Part shown: positions 46,432-58,442 of the stretch, one piece after another
Position numbering within the stretch: position 1 is the first letter of the stretch
Layout: each line of letters starts with the position of its first letter
Source: Fragum whitleyi
Lineage: Eukaryota; Mollusca; Bivalvia; Cardiida; Cardiidae
NCBI GenBank assembly: GCA_948146395.1
Contig: OX411559.1
Location: forward strand, 27,719,208 to 27,783,207
DNA length: 64,000 nt
Reading direction: 5' to 3'
Position numbers and translations under genes: made by a program
Notes under the pieces: generated by a model
Seen by the model: only the letters and a program-made list of their open reading frames with translations
What the model was told of the DNA's origin: nothing
The model's database searches: none

Positions 46432-47692
46432 AGAGTGCCATCGTCACAAAATACGCCGCCACATTGCTGCTGTTTCACAGAAATAATTGTAGACACTACT
46501 TATTTTGACAGAACCAAATTGAAAATGACCAAGTTTCATTTAAATCAAGACAAAAAGTTAGGAGGAGTTGCCTTCACATGGCTGCAATTTCAATAAGCCC
46601 CAGGCACTAAGTTTTAAGGGGGCATAATTCAGGGAAATAAATGAGCCATAAAATCCTTGATCCATGTACATCTTCAAATTATGGTGATGACATTGACCAA
46701 GTTTCATTTAAATAAAGACAAAAAGTAAGGAGGATTTGTGTTCAAAAGGCTGCAATTTCAATGAGCCCTAGATACTAAGTTTTTAAGGGGCATAACTCAG
46801 GCAAAAATCAACAAACCATAAAATCCTTCCTTCATGCACATCTACCAATTGAGGTGATAACATTGACCAAGTTTCAAGAAGATCCAGCCGGAAACTTAGG
46901 AGGAGTTGCGTTGACAAGAAAAGTGGACCCAGAGACTAAGTTTTAAGGGGCATAACTTAGGCAAAAATCAATGAACCGTAAAATCCTTCCTTCATGAACA
47001 TCTACCAATTGAGGTGATTACATAGACCAAGTTTCAAAAAGATCCAGCCAGAAACTTAGGAGGCGTTGCGTTGACAAGAAAAGTGGACCCAGAGACTAAG
47101 TTATCAAGGGGCATAACTCAGGCAAAAATTAACGAACCATAAAATCCTTCCTTCATGCACATCTACCAATTGAGGTGATAACATCGACCAAGTTTCAAAA
47201 AGATCCAGCCAGAAACTTAGGAGGAGTTGCGTTGACAAGAAAAGTGGACCCAGAGACTAAGTTATCAAGGGGCATAACTCAGGCAAAAATCAATGAACCG
47301 TAAAATCCTTCCTTCATGCACATCTACCAATTGAGGTGATTACATTGACCAAGTTTCAAGAAGATCCAGCCAGAAACTTAGGAGGAGTTGCGTTGACAAG
47401 AAAAGTGGACCCAGAGACTAAGTTATCAAGGGGCATAACTCAGGCAAAAATCAACGAACCGTAAAATCCTTCCTTCATGCACATCTACCAATTGAGGTGA
47501 TAATATTGACCAAGTTTCAAGAAGATCCAGCCAGTAGTTTAGGAGGAGTTGCGTTGACAAGAAAAGTGGACGGACGTACGGACGGACGGATGGACGGACG
47601 GATGGACGGACGGACGGACGGATGGACGGATGGACGGACGGACAGACGGAGAAGATGACGCCAATATACGTCCGCCTCCGGCGGCGTATAAA
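46432..47692 (+). repeat. GGGGCATAACTCAGG tandem-repeat element with GGAC array
   Basis: About six modules of roughly 160 bp (ACCAATTGAGGTGATAACAT, CAAGTTTCAAGAAGATCCAG, TTAGGAGGAGTTGCGTTGAC, AAGGGGCATAACTCAGGCAA). They are followed by a GGACGGACGGATGG microsatellite (47570-47650) and the end CCGCCTCCGGCGGCGTATAA. It lies in the intron between microprotein exons 4 and 3. Confidence 0.9.
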
Positions 47693-47841
47693 AACTATTC
47701 TTGCAATAATCTCTATTTTTTTATTAATTTTGTTCAGAAATGAGTAGACGACGTAATGCTAAAACATCTTATGTATCTACAGTTGGAATAAAACATTAGT
47801 TACGATGTTTTAGAAATACAACGACGTCATAACTAACTTAC

Positions 47842-47897
47842 CTTTGCAATATCGGTATAGCACTGCGAACAGTAGAAGCCCTACTATAATTGCCAAT
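47842..47897 (-). CDS. membrane microprotein, transmembrane exon (exon 3)
   Basis: 56 nt, phase 2 entry and phase 1 exit. Upstream on the minus strand are a branch-point-like TAACTAAC, then CTGTTTCCTGCTTTCAG. The donor is AAAG|GTAAGTTAG, near consensus. The exon reads LAIIVGLLLFAVLYRYCK, a classic single transmembrane helix closed by aromatic and basic residues, with a juxtamembrane Cys that could be acylated. It is the only exon of the gene's 5' part that is not triplicated. The duplicated block begins about 43 bp upstream of it. Confidence 0.75.
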
Positions 47898-49197
47898 CTG
47901 AAAGCAGGAAACAGAGTTAGTTATACTCAACTTTAGTCAAACTGCATTTTCTTGATTTTAATATCGGGAATTAGTGCATTAAATGAGTGAGTCAAAAGCA
48001 CAAAAAGCCTTATCGTTATCGGGTTTTGAAAGTGCGCAGATATACACACGAAGAAAAACGTATTGCAACATCCGTTTGTGAACGAAATAATTCTCAAACA
48101 AAGTAGAATTTTGATAACTTGGCGCATTAAAGACACAAGAAAATATTTCCATTGAAACTTATAATTTTCGATGAAACCGGAAAACGATCGTTTATTCCAA
48201 TATTAGCCAGTTCAAACAGATAATGGCAATTGTAAAAACGTTTTTATCATATTCTTACACAGTTAGCTATGGCTGCATCGAATGTGCTAGGTGAGATACT
48301 AGTATCAATCTGTTCACTGTCGCTAATGACAAGAGTAACCGTCACAATGAAATTACATGCAATATTTTGTACGCCAGTAAGCATCGACAAAAACTGTCTT
48401 CGTTTTTCTCCCATAACCCTAAGTCAGACGTTGTAAATCTTACTCTTGCAGCACCTGTCACAACAAAGCTGGATTTGTTTGGGAGGGGGGGGGGGCATTG
48501 TAACCATGGAATATTTGGAGCGATTTGAAAGGAGTTTTAGATCGTTTTCAGTATTTTGGAATGATTTGAGTGAAGGTATGGAATGGAGCGCTGTCGGAGT
48601 GTTATAGAATGGTTTTGAGTTGGACGAATGTTAATTTCATGTCGCTCTTAACTTATCTTTATAATGATCGGTTGGAGGTACTTACACGAACAAAGGGAAT
48701 GTTATATCCTTATAGCAGCAAGCATTTTCACAACATCTTTGCAGGCCGTTACACCTGGAAGGATATATTCAATGAAGATTTAAAGGATCTTCAGTGGCTA
48801 TCTACATGAGACAACCTGAAGATTTTGCCCTGCGATCAGGGTGGTCAATAAAACTGTGCAAACTATTTGAAAATTATACCCGATTTGCGCACGCACTTGT
48901 ATGCAAAGCGGGCAGTAATTTGATTACTGTTTGTATCGTTTGTCATCCTGAGCGCAGGGCTGGTAAGATGGTTGTAGATTTGTTAAGAAATATCCAAATG
49001 GGCAGCAGAACGTCATTATTAACACAGTATTTTGCGACAACCTGTTACAAAATAGCGCAAAACGTGTATATTTACTTGTAGTGACCTTTCCACATTTGAA
49101 ATACAATCAAACGACAAACAGTCGGGTAGACAATTCATTTCCAAATACCACAAGAAACGCGTACTTTATAGAAAATACTAAAAATAGTCGAACTTAC

Positions 49198-49247
49198 ATG
49201 AAATCGTGTGCCCCGGCAATTCCCGGGCAAATGTGTCCCTTCAATTT
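49198..49247 (-). CDS. membrane microprotein, exon 2 (copy in duplicated unit 1)
   Basis: 50 nt, phase 0 entry and phase 2 exit, acceptor ATTTATCTTTCAG and donor CAT|GTAAGT. It encodes KLKGHICPGIAGAHDF plus the first two bases of an Ile codon. This is the segment before the membrane helix, with one Cys and a Gly/Ala-rich stretch. Identical copies stand at 52770-52819 and 56346-56395. Confidence 0.7.
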
Positions 49248-49626
49248 CTGAAAGATAAATATAGTTGTTTTCTCGTCTCTACATAACCATGCTTCGTACG
49301 AGAATAATTTTTTATTATAATAGATCTAATATGCCTCGAATGGTCAGATCATTTTGATTTTTCTGTTAGTTAAGAACAGGGCGTTTGAATCACCTGGTAA
49401 TAAGTAAGATGTGAATATATTTCATAACCATAGTTTAAAATCACGCACTCATTTCTTTATGTGGTCCAACATATATATATTTATGAAGTCATTCTTTGTA
49501 AACTTTGCTGAAATTAAATCAAATGACTAAAAGAGGGAAATCAACCAAAATGGGAAAAATCAGATCTGAGAAGGCAAGGAACATTCGTTGCGAAAAAAAA
49601 ATGTCGATTAAAGTCGAGTTTGTTAC

Positions 49627-49659
49627 CTCTAGTTCAGATACGTAGAAAGCGTCCGCCAT
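49627..49659 (-). CDS. membrane microprotein, start exon (copy in duplicated unit 1)
   Basis: ATG at 49659, then MADAFYVSELE, then donor GAG|GTAACA with phase 0 exit. This ATG is the first in its frame after an upstream in-frame TAA. The +4 base is G, but position -3 is C, so the initiation context is only moderate. The gene product would be a 59-residue single-pass protein: 11 residues here, 16 soluble residues, an about 19-residue helix, and a 13-residue polar tail. I do not recognise the family. The upstream boundary of this exon (transcription start or a splice acceptor) cannot be set by eye. Confidence 0.6.
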
Positions 49660-51154
49660 CCGTTTCAACCTGATCCGGACCTTTTTTCCTTCCAAGCTTT
49701 TTATTCCTGTAATCTCCGCTCGTGTGTTTACATACAACAGTTTTTCTGTTAAATATTGCAGTTCTGTAGCCTGCTTTTTCAATCTCCCGTATTTTCTTTC
49801 TTGACCCTTTCTTCCTTACTTCACGAGCAACCAAATTCTTCTACTCTGATCAAGCAATTTTTTGTCATGCTTTTCTTTTCGATGCCTTGTTAAAAAAAGT
49901 TTATATTACTCTCTGTTAACTTGTAGAATATATCTGCACTGTTGGTTTGGAAGTCTCAAATGTCCTTCGACTCGTTGCTTTCAGATCTTTCCCCTTTTCT
50001 GCCTTTTTCTTTTGTCTTTTCTTACTTCCGTCCCTTGTAAGATGTATCTACTAAGTCTTAGCAGTTAGATGCCTATCTTTCTAATTCTGTTGTGCTTCAC
50101 TCTTGATACCTTTCTCAAGTTACAGTCGCAATTTGTCAGTCTCTCTCGTCCGCTTGGCTTGATCTTTTATTTTTATTTCTTCAAGTTATAGCACAATTTG
50201 GGTGCTTTCTGTGCCGATTAATTAAAATACCATGTAAAACTAAACCAGCTGTATTGAACTACATAAAAATATTGGTGGTTATATCCTGTGGAATACATGC
50301 TCACTTCTAGATTGTTATGTTGTTTGACATTAAGGTCACGAAGACTATTCACTCCCATGGCCATTTTGTAAAGTCTATAACATGAACTGTTCCAAACTGT
50401 CGAGTTACATATATTGTACCTGTACTTCCAATGACTCGTTACTTCGTGGTTGGTTTGGAAAATCTGTTCGGCGAAAGTAACGATCTTAGAACATTAAATA
50501 CGAATACGATGATTTAGGCATAGCTTAGCTTCAATTCTATTGAAGTAGATTTTACCATTCTCAAGACGATCTGATATATATTTGAAACTTTACATCGGAT
50601 TTGATTGATTTTGTCCTCATTTCTTGAATGTTTTATTCAATTACCTGAAAAATCCCTCCATTTCTAAATTAGATTATAATAATAATAATAAAATAGAAAT
50701 GATGAAAAGGACCCTGTTACATGCCCAAAACCCTTCGACTGCGAACCTAACCATCTCAAAAATTGGTTACAGGACTTAGTACTTTAACTTGTTATTACTC
50801 AAAGATTTATAGTAGATCAATAGTCCATACTTTTTTGAAGCCTAAAAATCCATATTTGACATAATAACCATAGATCCAAAAGTGTAAACTAGCAATATGT
50901 CAAATGCCTTTACGTATGTCCCGATGGAATCTTCCAATTTTCAAAAGGTTTCATCCTTCTGCCAGAAAGACATCCTGACTTAATTTCATGAAGATATGAT
51001 TAATTTCAGATGATTCCACCAAGTTTTGTGTATTCTGATTGGCTGAAAAATTTGTTTTATTTCTCAATGAAAATAATTTTGAGTACGCAGCTATTTTGTA
51101 ACTTCCACAATAAATAGTCTCGTATAAAATTGCTTTCATTATTGATGATTCTTA

Positions 51155-51512
51155 TTTATTATTCTTTATTTCCTCCATAAATGAAGATACAAAATATATA
51201 CAAAAATTACATGGACATGAAAGCAAACAAACAAGATTTCACATAATATAACAGCAAGTACATATGAGTAGGAATGAGGAAGAGTGAGTTCGGAGATAGA
51301 CAGACAAATATAGTGCATAGAAAATATGATGTGCAGAAAAGGGAAAAGATGTAAATATTAAGTTTAGAAAAAAAAAAAAAAAAAAAATACAGTCACAGAC
51401 AGTTGTAGTATTTGCAATCCCTTGAATTAGAAAACTTATCCGAAACGAAAAGAAAAGTTATCCAGAAGGGAACAAATCAGTTAAAGGTGATCAGTTCACT
51501 TACTGATAAGTA
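51155..51512. repeat. linker between duplicated units 1 and 2
   Basis: 358 bp with an internal 20-A run. It recurs at 54727-55087 (361 bp, 23 A; the only difference seen) but is absent left of unit 1 and right of unit 3. Each linker is thus a duplication junction. The sequence resembles no element I know. It begins TTTATTATTCTTTATTTCCTCC-like, which on the other strand would look like an AATAAA-bearing 3' end. Confidence 0.85.
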
Positions 51513-52769
51513 ACTGCATTTTCTTGATTTTAATATCGGGAATTAGTGCATTAAATGAGTGAGTCAAAAGCACAAAAAGCCTTATCGTTATCGGGTTTTG
51601 AAAGTGCGCAGATATACACACGAAGAAAAACGTATTGCAACATCCGTTTGTGAACGAAATAATTCTCAAACAAAGTAGAATTTTGATAACTTGGCGCATT
51701 AAAGACACAAGAAAATATTTCCATTGAAACTTATAATTTTCGATGAAACCGGAAAACGATCGTTTATTCCAATATTAGCCAGTTCAAACAGATAATGGCA
51801 ATTGTAAAAACGTTTTTATCATATTCTTACACAGTTAGCTATGGCTGCATCGAATGTGCTAGGTGAGATACTAGTATCAATCTGTTCACTGTCGCTAATG
51901 ACAAGAGTAACCGTCACAATGAAATTACATGCAATATTTTGTACGCCAGTAAGCATCGACAAAAACTGTCTTCGTTTTTCTCCCATAACCCTAAGTCAGA
52001 CGTTGTAAATCTTACTCTTGCAGCACCTGTCACAACAAAGCTGGATTTGTTTGGGAGGGGGGGGGGGCATTGTAACCATGGAATATTTGGAGCGATTTGA
52101 AAGGAGTTTTAGATCGTTTTCAGTATTTTGGAATGATTTGAGTGAAGGTATGGAATGGAGCGCTGTCGGAGTGTTATAGAATGGTTTTGAGTTGGACGAA
52201 TGTTAATTTCATGTCGCTCTTAACTTATCTTTATAATGATCGGTTGGAGGTACTTACACGAACAAAGGGAATGTTATATCCTTATAGCAGCAAGCATTTT
52301 CACAACATCTTTGCAGGCCGTTACACCTGGAAGGATATATTCAATGAAGATTTAAAGGATCTTCAGTGGCTATCTACATGAGACAACCTGAAGATTTTGC
52401 CCTGCGATCAGGGTGGTCAATAAAACTGTGCAAACTATTTGAAAATTATACCCGATTTGCGCACGCACTTGTATGCAAAGCGGGCAGTAATTTGATTACT
52501 GTTTGTATCGTTTGTCATCCTGAGCGCAGGGCTGGTAAGATGGTTGTAGATTTGTTAAGAAATATCCAAATGGGCAGCAGAACGTCATTATTAACACAGT
52601 ATTTTGCGACAACCTGTTACAAAATAGCGCAAAACGTGTATATTTACTTGTAGTGACCTTTCCACATTTGAAATACAATCAAACGACAAACAGTCGGGTA
52701 GACAATTCATTTCCAAATACCACAAGAAACGCGTACTTTATAGAAAATACTAAAAATAGTCGAACTTAC

Positions 52770-52819
52770 ATGAAATCGTGTGCCCCGGCAATTCCCGGGC
52801 AAATGTGTCCCTTCAATTT
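52770..52819 (-). CDS. microprotein exon 2, copy in duplicated unit 2
   Basis: Same sequence and splice sites as 49198-49247. It can serve as exon 2 of transcripts starting in unit 2 that splice over unit 1 to the single exon 3. Unit 2 has no copy of exons 3 or 4, so it is not a full second gene. Confidence 0.5.
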
Positions 52820-53198
52820 CTGAAAGATAAATATAGTTGTTTTCTCGTCTCTACATAACCATGCTTCGTACGAGAATAATTTTTTATTATAATAGATCTA
52901 ATATGCCTCGAATGGTCAGATCATTTTGATTTTTCTGTTAGTTAAGAACAGGGCGTTTGAATCACCTGGTAATAAGTAAGATGTGAATATATTTCATAAC
53001 CATAGTTTAAAATCACGCACTCATTTCTTTATGTGGTCCAACATATATATATTTATGAAGTCATTCTTTGTAAACTTTGCTGAAATTAAATCAAATGACT
53101 AAAAGAGGGAAATCAACCAAAATGGGAAAAATCAGATCTGAGAAGGCAAGGAACATTCGTTGCGAAAAAAAAATGTCGATTAAAGTCGAGTTTGTTAC

Positions 53199-53231
53199 CT
53201 CTAGTTCAGATACGTAGAAAGCGTCCGCCAT
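53199..53231 (-). CDS. microprotein start exon, copy in duplicated unit 2
   Basis: Same ATG, coding sequence and donor as 49627-49659. It carries its own 1.5 kb of upstream sequence within the unit, so it may have its own promoter. Confidence 0.5.
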
Positions 53232-54726
53232 CCGTTTCAACCTGATCCGGACCTTTTTTCCTTCCAAGCTTTTTATTCCTGTAATCTCCGCTCGTGTGTT
53301 TACATACAACAGTTTTTCTGTTAAATATTGCAGTTCTGTAGCCTGCTTTTTCAATCTCCCGTATTTTCTTTCTTGACCCTTTCTTCCTTACTTCACGAGC
53401 AACCAAATTCTTCTACTCTGATCAAGCAATTTTTTGTCATGCTTTTCTTTTCGATGCCTTGTTAAAAAAAGTTTATATTACTCTCTGTTAACTTGTAGAA
53501 TATATCTGCACTGTTGGTTTGGAAGTCTCAAATGTCCTTCGACTCGTTGCTTTCAGATCTTTCCCCTTTTCTGCCTTTTTCTTTTGTCTTTTCTTACTTC
53601 CGTCCCTTGTAAGATGTATCTACTAAGTCTTAGCAGTTAGATGCCTATCTTTCTAATTCTGTTGTGCTTCACTCTTGATACCTTTCTCAAGTTACAGTCG
53701 CAATTTGTCAGTCTCTCTCGTCCGCTTGGCTTGATCTTTTATTTTTATTTCTTCAAGTTATAGCACAATTTGGGTGCTTTCTGTGCCGATTAATTAAAAT
53801 ACCATGTAAAACTAAACCAGCTGTATTGAACTACATAAAAATATTGGTGGTTATATCCTGTGGAATACATGCTCACTTCTAGATTGTTATGTTGTTTGAC
53901 ATTAAGGTCACGAAGACTATTCACTCCCATGGCCATTTTGTAAAGTCTATAACATGAACTGTTCCAAACTGTCGAGTTACATATATTGTACCTGTACTTC
54001 CAATGACTCGTTACTTCGTGGTTGGTTTGGAAAATCTGTTCGGCGAAAGTAACGATCTTAGAACATTAAATACGAATACGATGATTTAGGCATAGCTTAG
54101 CTTCAATTCTATTGAAGTAGATTTTACCATTCTCAAGACGATCTGATATATATTTGAAACTTTACATCGGATTTGATTGATTTTGTCCTCATTTCTTGAA
54201 TGTTTTATTCAATTACCTGAAAAATCCCTCCATTTCTAAATTAGATTATAATAATAATAATAAAATAGAAATGATGAAAAGGACCCTGTTACATGCCCAA
54301 AACCCTTCGACTGCGAACCTAACCATCTCAAAAATTGGTTACAGGACTTAGTACTTTAACTTGTTATTACTCAAAGATTTATAGTAGATCAATAGTCCAT
54401 ACTTTTTTGAAGCCTAAAAATCCATATTTGACATAATAACCATAGATCCAAAAGTGTAAACTAGCAATATGTCAAATGCCTTTACGTATGTCCCGATGGA
54501 ATCTTCCAATTTTCAAAAGGTTTCATCCTTCTGCCAGAAAGACATCCTGACTTAATTTCATGAAGATATGATTAATTTCAGATGATTCCACCAAGTTTTG
54601 TGTATTCTGATTGGCTGAAAAATTTGTTTTATTTCTCAATGAAAATAATTTTGAGTACGCAGCTATTTTGTAACTTCCACAATAAATAGTCTCGTATAAA
54701 ATTGCTTTCATTATTGATGATTCTTA

Positions 54727-55087
54727 TTTATTATTCTTTATTTCCTCCATAAATGAAGATACAAAATATATACAAAAATTACATGGACATGAAAGCAAAC
54801 AAACAAGATTTCACATAATATAACAGCAAGTACATATGAGTAGGAATGAGGAAGAGTGAGTTCGGAGATAGACAGACAAATATAGTGCATAGAAAATATG
54901 ATGTGCAGAAAAGGGAAAAGATGTAAATATTAAGTTTAGAAAAAAAAAAAAAAAAAAAAAAATACAGTCACAGACAGTTGTAGTATTTGCAATCCCTTGA
55001 ATTAGAAAACTTATCCGAAACGAAAAGAAAAGTTATCCAGAAGGGAACAAATCAGTTAAAGGTGATCAGTTCACTTACTGATAAGTA
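54727..55087. repeat. linker between duplicated units 2 and 3
   Basis: 361-bp copy of the 51155-51512 linker, with a poly-A run three bases longer. Confidence 0.85.
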
Positions 55088-56345
55088 ACTGCATTTTCTT
55101 GATTTTAATATCGGGAATTAGTGCATTAAATGAGTGAGTCAAAAGCACAAAAAGCCTTATCGTTATCGGGTTTTGAAAGTGCGCAGATATACACACGAAG
55201 AAAAACGTATTGCAACATCCGTTTGTGAACGAAATAATTCTCAAACAAAGTAGAATTTTGATAACTTGGCGCATTAAAGACACAAGAAAATATTTCCATT
55301 GAAACTTATAATTTTCGATGAAACCGGAAAACGATCGTTTATTCCAATATTAGCCAGTTCAAACAGATAATGGCAATTGTAAAAACGTTTTTATCATATT
55401 CTTACACAGTTAGCTATGGCTGCATCGAATGTGCTAGGTGAGATACTAGTATCAATCTGTTCACTGTCGCTAATGACAAGAGTAACCGTCACAATGAAAT
55501 TACATGCAATATTTTGTACGCCAGTAAGCATCGACAAAAACTGTCTTCGTTTTTCTCCCATAACCCTAAGTCAGACGTTGTAAATCTTACTCTTGCAGCA
55601 CCTGTCACAACAAAGCTGGATTTGTTTGGGAGGGGGGGGGGGGCATTGTAACCATGGAATATTTGGAGCGATTTGAAAGGAGTTTTAGATCGTTTTCAGT
55701 ATTTTGGAATGATTTGAGTGAAGGTATGGAATGGAGCGCTGTCGGAGTGTTATAGAATGGTTTTGAGTTGGACGAATGTTAATTTCATGTCGCTCTTAAC
55801 TTATCTTTATAATGATCGGTTGGAGGTACTTACACGAACAAAGGGAATGTTATATCCTTATAGCAGCAAGCATTTTCACAACATCTTTGCAGGCCGTTAC
55901 ACCTGGAAGGATATATTCAATGAAGATTTAAAGGATCTTCAGTGGCTATCTACATGAGACAACCTGAAGATTTTGCCCTGCGATCAGGGTGGTCAATAAA
56001 ACTGTGCAAACTATTTGAAAATTATACCCGATTTGCGCACGCACTTGTATGCAAAGCGGGCAGTAATTTGATTACTGTTTGTATCGTTTGTCATCCTGAG
56101 CGCAGGGCTGGTAAGATGGTTGTAGATTTGTTAAGAAATATCCAAATGGGCAGCAGAACGTCATTATTAACACAGTATTTTGCGACAACCTGTTACAAAA
56201 TAGCGCAAAACGTGTATATTTACTTGTAGTGACCTTTCCACATTTGAAATACAATCAAACGACAAACAGTCGGGTAGACAATTCATTTCCAAATACCACA
56301 AGAAACGCGTACTTTATAGAAAATACTAAAAATAGTCGAACTTAC

Positions 56346-56395
56346 ATGAAATCGTGTGCCCCGGCAATTCCCGGGCAAATGTGTCCCTTCAATTT
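56346..56395 (-). CDS. microprotein exon 2, copy in duplicated unit 3
   Basis: Same sequence and splice sites as the unit 1 copy. It is the copy furthest upstream in the direction of transcription. If this one was ancestral, the other two arose downstream of it. Confidence 0.5.
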
Positions 56396-56774
56396 CTGAA
56401 AGATAAATATAGTTGTTTTCTCGTCTCTACATAACCATGCTTCGTACGAGAATAATTTTTTATTATAATAGATCTAATATGCCTCGAATGGTCAGATCAT
56501 TTTGATTTTTCTGTTAGTTAAGAACAGGGCGTTTGAATCACCTGGTAATAAGTAAGATGTGAATATATTTCATAACCATAGTTTAAAATCACGCACTCAT
56601 TTCTTTATGTGGTCCAACATATATATATTTATGAAGTCATTCTTTGTAAACTTTGCTGAAATTAAATCAAATGACTAAAAGAGGGAAATCAACCAAAATG
56701 GGAAAAATCAGATCTGAGAAGGCAAGGAACATTCGTTGCGAAAAAAAAATGTCGATTAAAGTCGAGTTTGTTAC

Positions 56775-56807
56775 CTCTAGTTCAGATACGTAGAAAGCGT
56801 CCGCCAT
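56775..56807 (-). CDS. microprotein start exon, copy in duplicated unit 3
   Basis: Same ATG, coding sequence and donor as the unit 1 copy. Any of the three start exons, spliced through any exon 2 to exon 3, gives the same 59-residue protein. Confidence 0.5.
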
Positions 56808-58302
56808 CCGTTTCAACCTGATCCGGACCTTTTTTCCTTCCAAGCTTTTTATTCCTGTAATCTCCGCTCGTGTGTTTACATACAACAGTTTTTCTGTTAA
56901 ATATTGCAGTTCTGTAGCCTGCTTTTTCAATCTCCCGTATTTTCTTTCTTGACCCTTTCTTCCTTACTTCACGAGCAACCAAATTCTTCTACTCTGATCA
57001 AGCAATTTTTTGTCATGCTTTTCTTTTCGATGCCTTGTTAAAAAAAGTTTATATTACTCTCTGTTAACTTGTAGAATATATCTGCACTGTTGGTTTGGAA
57101 GTCTCAAATGTCCTTCGACTCGTTGCTTTCAGATCTTTCCCCTTTTCTGCCTTTTTCTTTTGTCTTTTCTTACTTCCGTCCCTTGTAAGATGTATCTACT
57201 AAGTCTTAGCAGTTAGATGCCTATCTTTCTAATTCTGTTGTGCTTCACTCTTGATACCTTTCTCAAGTTACAGTCGCAATTTGTCAGTCTCTCTCGTCCG
57301 CTTGGCTTGATCTTTTATTTTTATTTCTTCAAGTTATAGCACAATTTGGGTGCTTTCTGTGCCGATTAATTAAAATACCATGTAAAACTAAACCATCTGT
57401 ATTGAACTACATAAAAATATTGGTGGTTATATCCTGTGGAATACATGCTCACTTCTAGATTGTTATGTTGTTTGACATTAAGGTCACGAAGACTATTCAC
57501 TCCCATGGCCATTTTGTAAAGTCTATAACATGAACTGTTCCAAACTGTCGAGTTACATATATTGTACCTGTACTTCCAATGACTCGTTACTTCGTGGTTG
57601 GTTTGGAAAATCTGTTCGGCGAAAGTAACGATCTTAGAACATTAAATACGAATACGATGATTTAGGCATAGCTTAGCTTCAATTCTATTGAAGTAGATTT
57701 TACCATTCTCAAGACGATCTGATATATATTTGAAACTTTACATCGGATTTGATTGATTTTGTCCTCATTTCTTGAATGTTTTATTCAATTACCTGAAAAA
57801 TCCCTCCATTTCTAAATTAGATTATAATAATAATAATAAAATAGAAATGATGAAAAGGACCCTGTTACATGCCCAAAACCCTTCGACTGCGAACCTAACC
57901 ATCTCAAAAATTGGTTACAGGACTTAGTACTTTAACTTGTTATTACTCAAAGATTTATAGTAGATCAATAGTCCATACTTTTTTGAAGCCTAAAAATCCA
58001 TATTTGACATAATAACCATAGATCCAAAAGTGTAAACTAGCAATATGTCAAATGCCTTTACGTATGTCCCGATGGAATCTTCCAATTTTCAAAAGGTTTC
58101 ATCCTTCTGCCAGAAAGACATCCTGACTTAATTTCATGAAGATATGATTAATTTCAGATGATTCCACCAAGTTTTGTGTATTCTGATTGGCTGAAAAATT
58201 TGTTTTATTTCTCAATGAAAATAATTTTGAGTACGCAGCTATTTTGTAACTTCCACAATAAATAGTCTCGTATAAAATTGCTTTCATTATTGATGATTCT
58301 TA

Positions 58303-58442
58303 CATTTCGCCACATTTTATCACACTCATGTATGAATTCGCTTTGCGGATTCATGCAGTGTGATTAGGTTTGTAGTTTCATACCTCATTAAAACCAACAA
58401 AGACTCTGTTCATCTCTTAATTAGCTAAAATGTGGCGAAAAA
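58303..58442. repeat. inverted-repeat element abutting duplicated unit 3
   Basis: TTTCGCCACATTTTA and TAAAATGTGGCGAAA are perfect inverted ends. An inner arm pair, TCACACTCATGTATGAAT / ATTCATGCAGTGTGA, surrounds CGCTTTGCG. It starts exactly at the point where unit 3 stops matching units 1 and 2. Confidence 0.75.

Larger units (their letters stand above)
47941..51154. repeat. tandem segmental duplication, unit 1 core (3.21 kb)
   Basis: This block recurs at 51513-54726 and 55088-58302 in the same orientation. By eye the copies differ only by a poly-G run (11, 11 and 12 G) and one G/T substitution in unit 3 (57396). It holds the microprotein's start exon, exon 2 and about 1.5 kb of upstream DNA, plus a degenerate repeat at about 48850-48970 related to 44030-44165 and 59148-59220. 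The short ORFs inside are not convincing genes. Confidence 0.95.
51513..54726. repeat. tandem segmental duplication, unit 2 core
   Basis: 3214 bp, offset 3572 from unit 1, and apparently identical to it in the parts compared. It contains exon copies 52770-52819 and 53199-53231. Confidence 0.95.
55088..58302. repeat. tandem segmental duplication, unit 3 core
   Basis: 3215 bp. It ends exactly where an inverted-repeat element (58303-58442) begins, whereas units 1 and 2 continue into the linker at the same point. It contains exon copies 56346-56395 and 56775-56807. Confidence 0.95.

Noticed and set aside
48570..49081. Two adjacent plus-strand ORFs of 79 and 95 codons, present three times
   Set aside because: Their triple presence only reflects the segmental duplication. 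One starts at GTG, the other overlaps a degenerate repeat, and neither resembles a protein family.
49634..49834. Lys/Arg-rich 66-codon minus-strand ORF beside the microprotein start
   Set aside because: It is out of frame with the microprotein, starts at a non-ATG codon, and its composition is what A/G-rich leader DNA gives.
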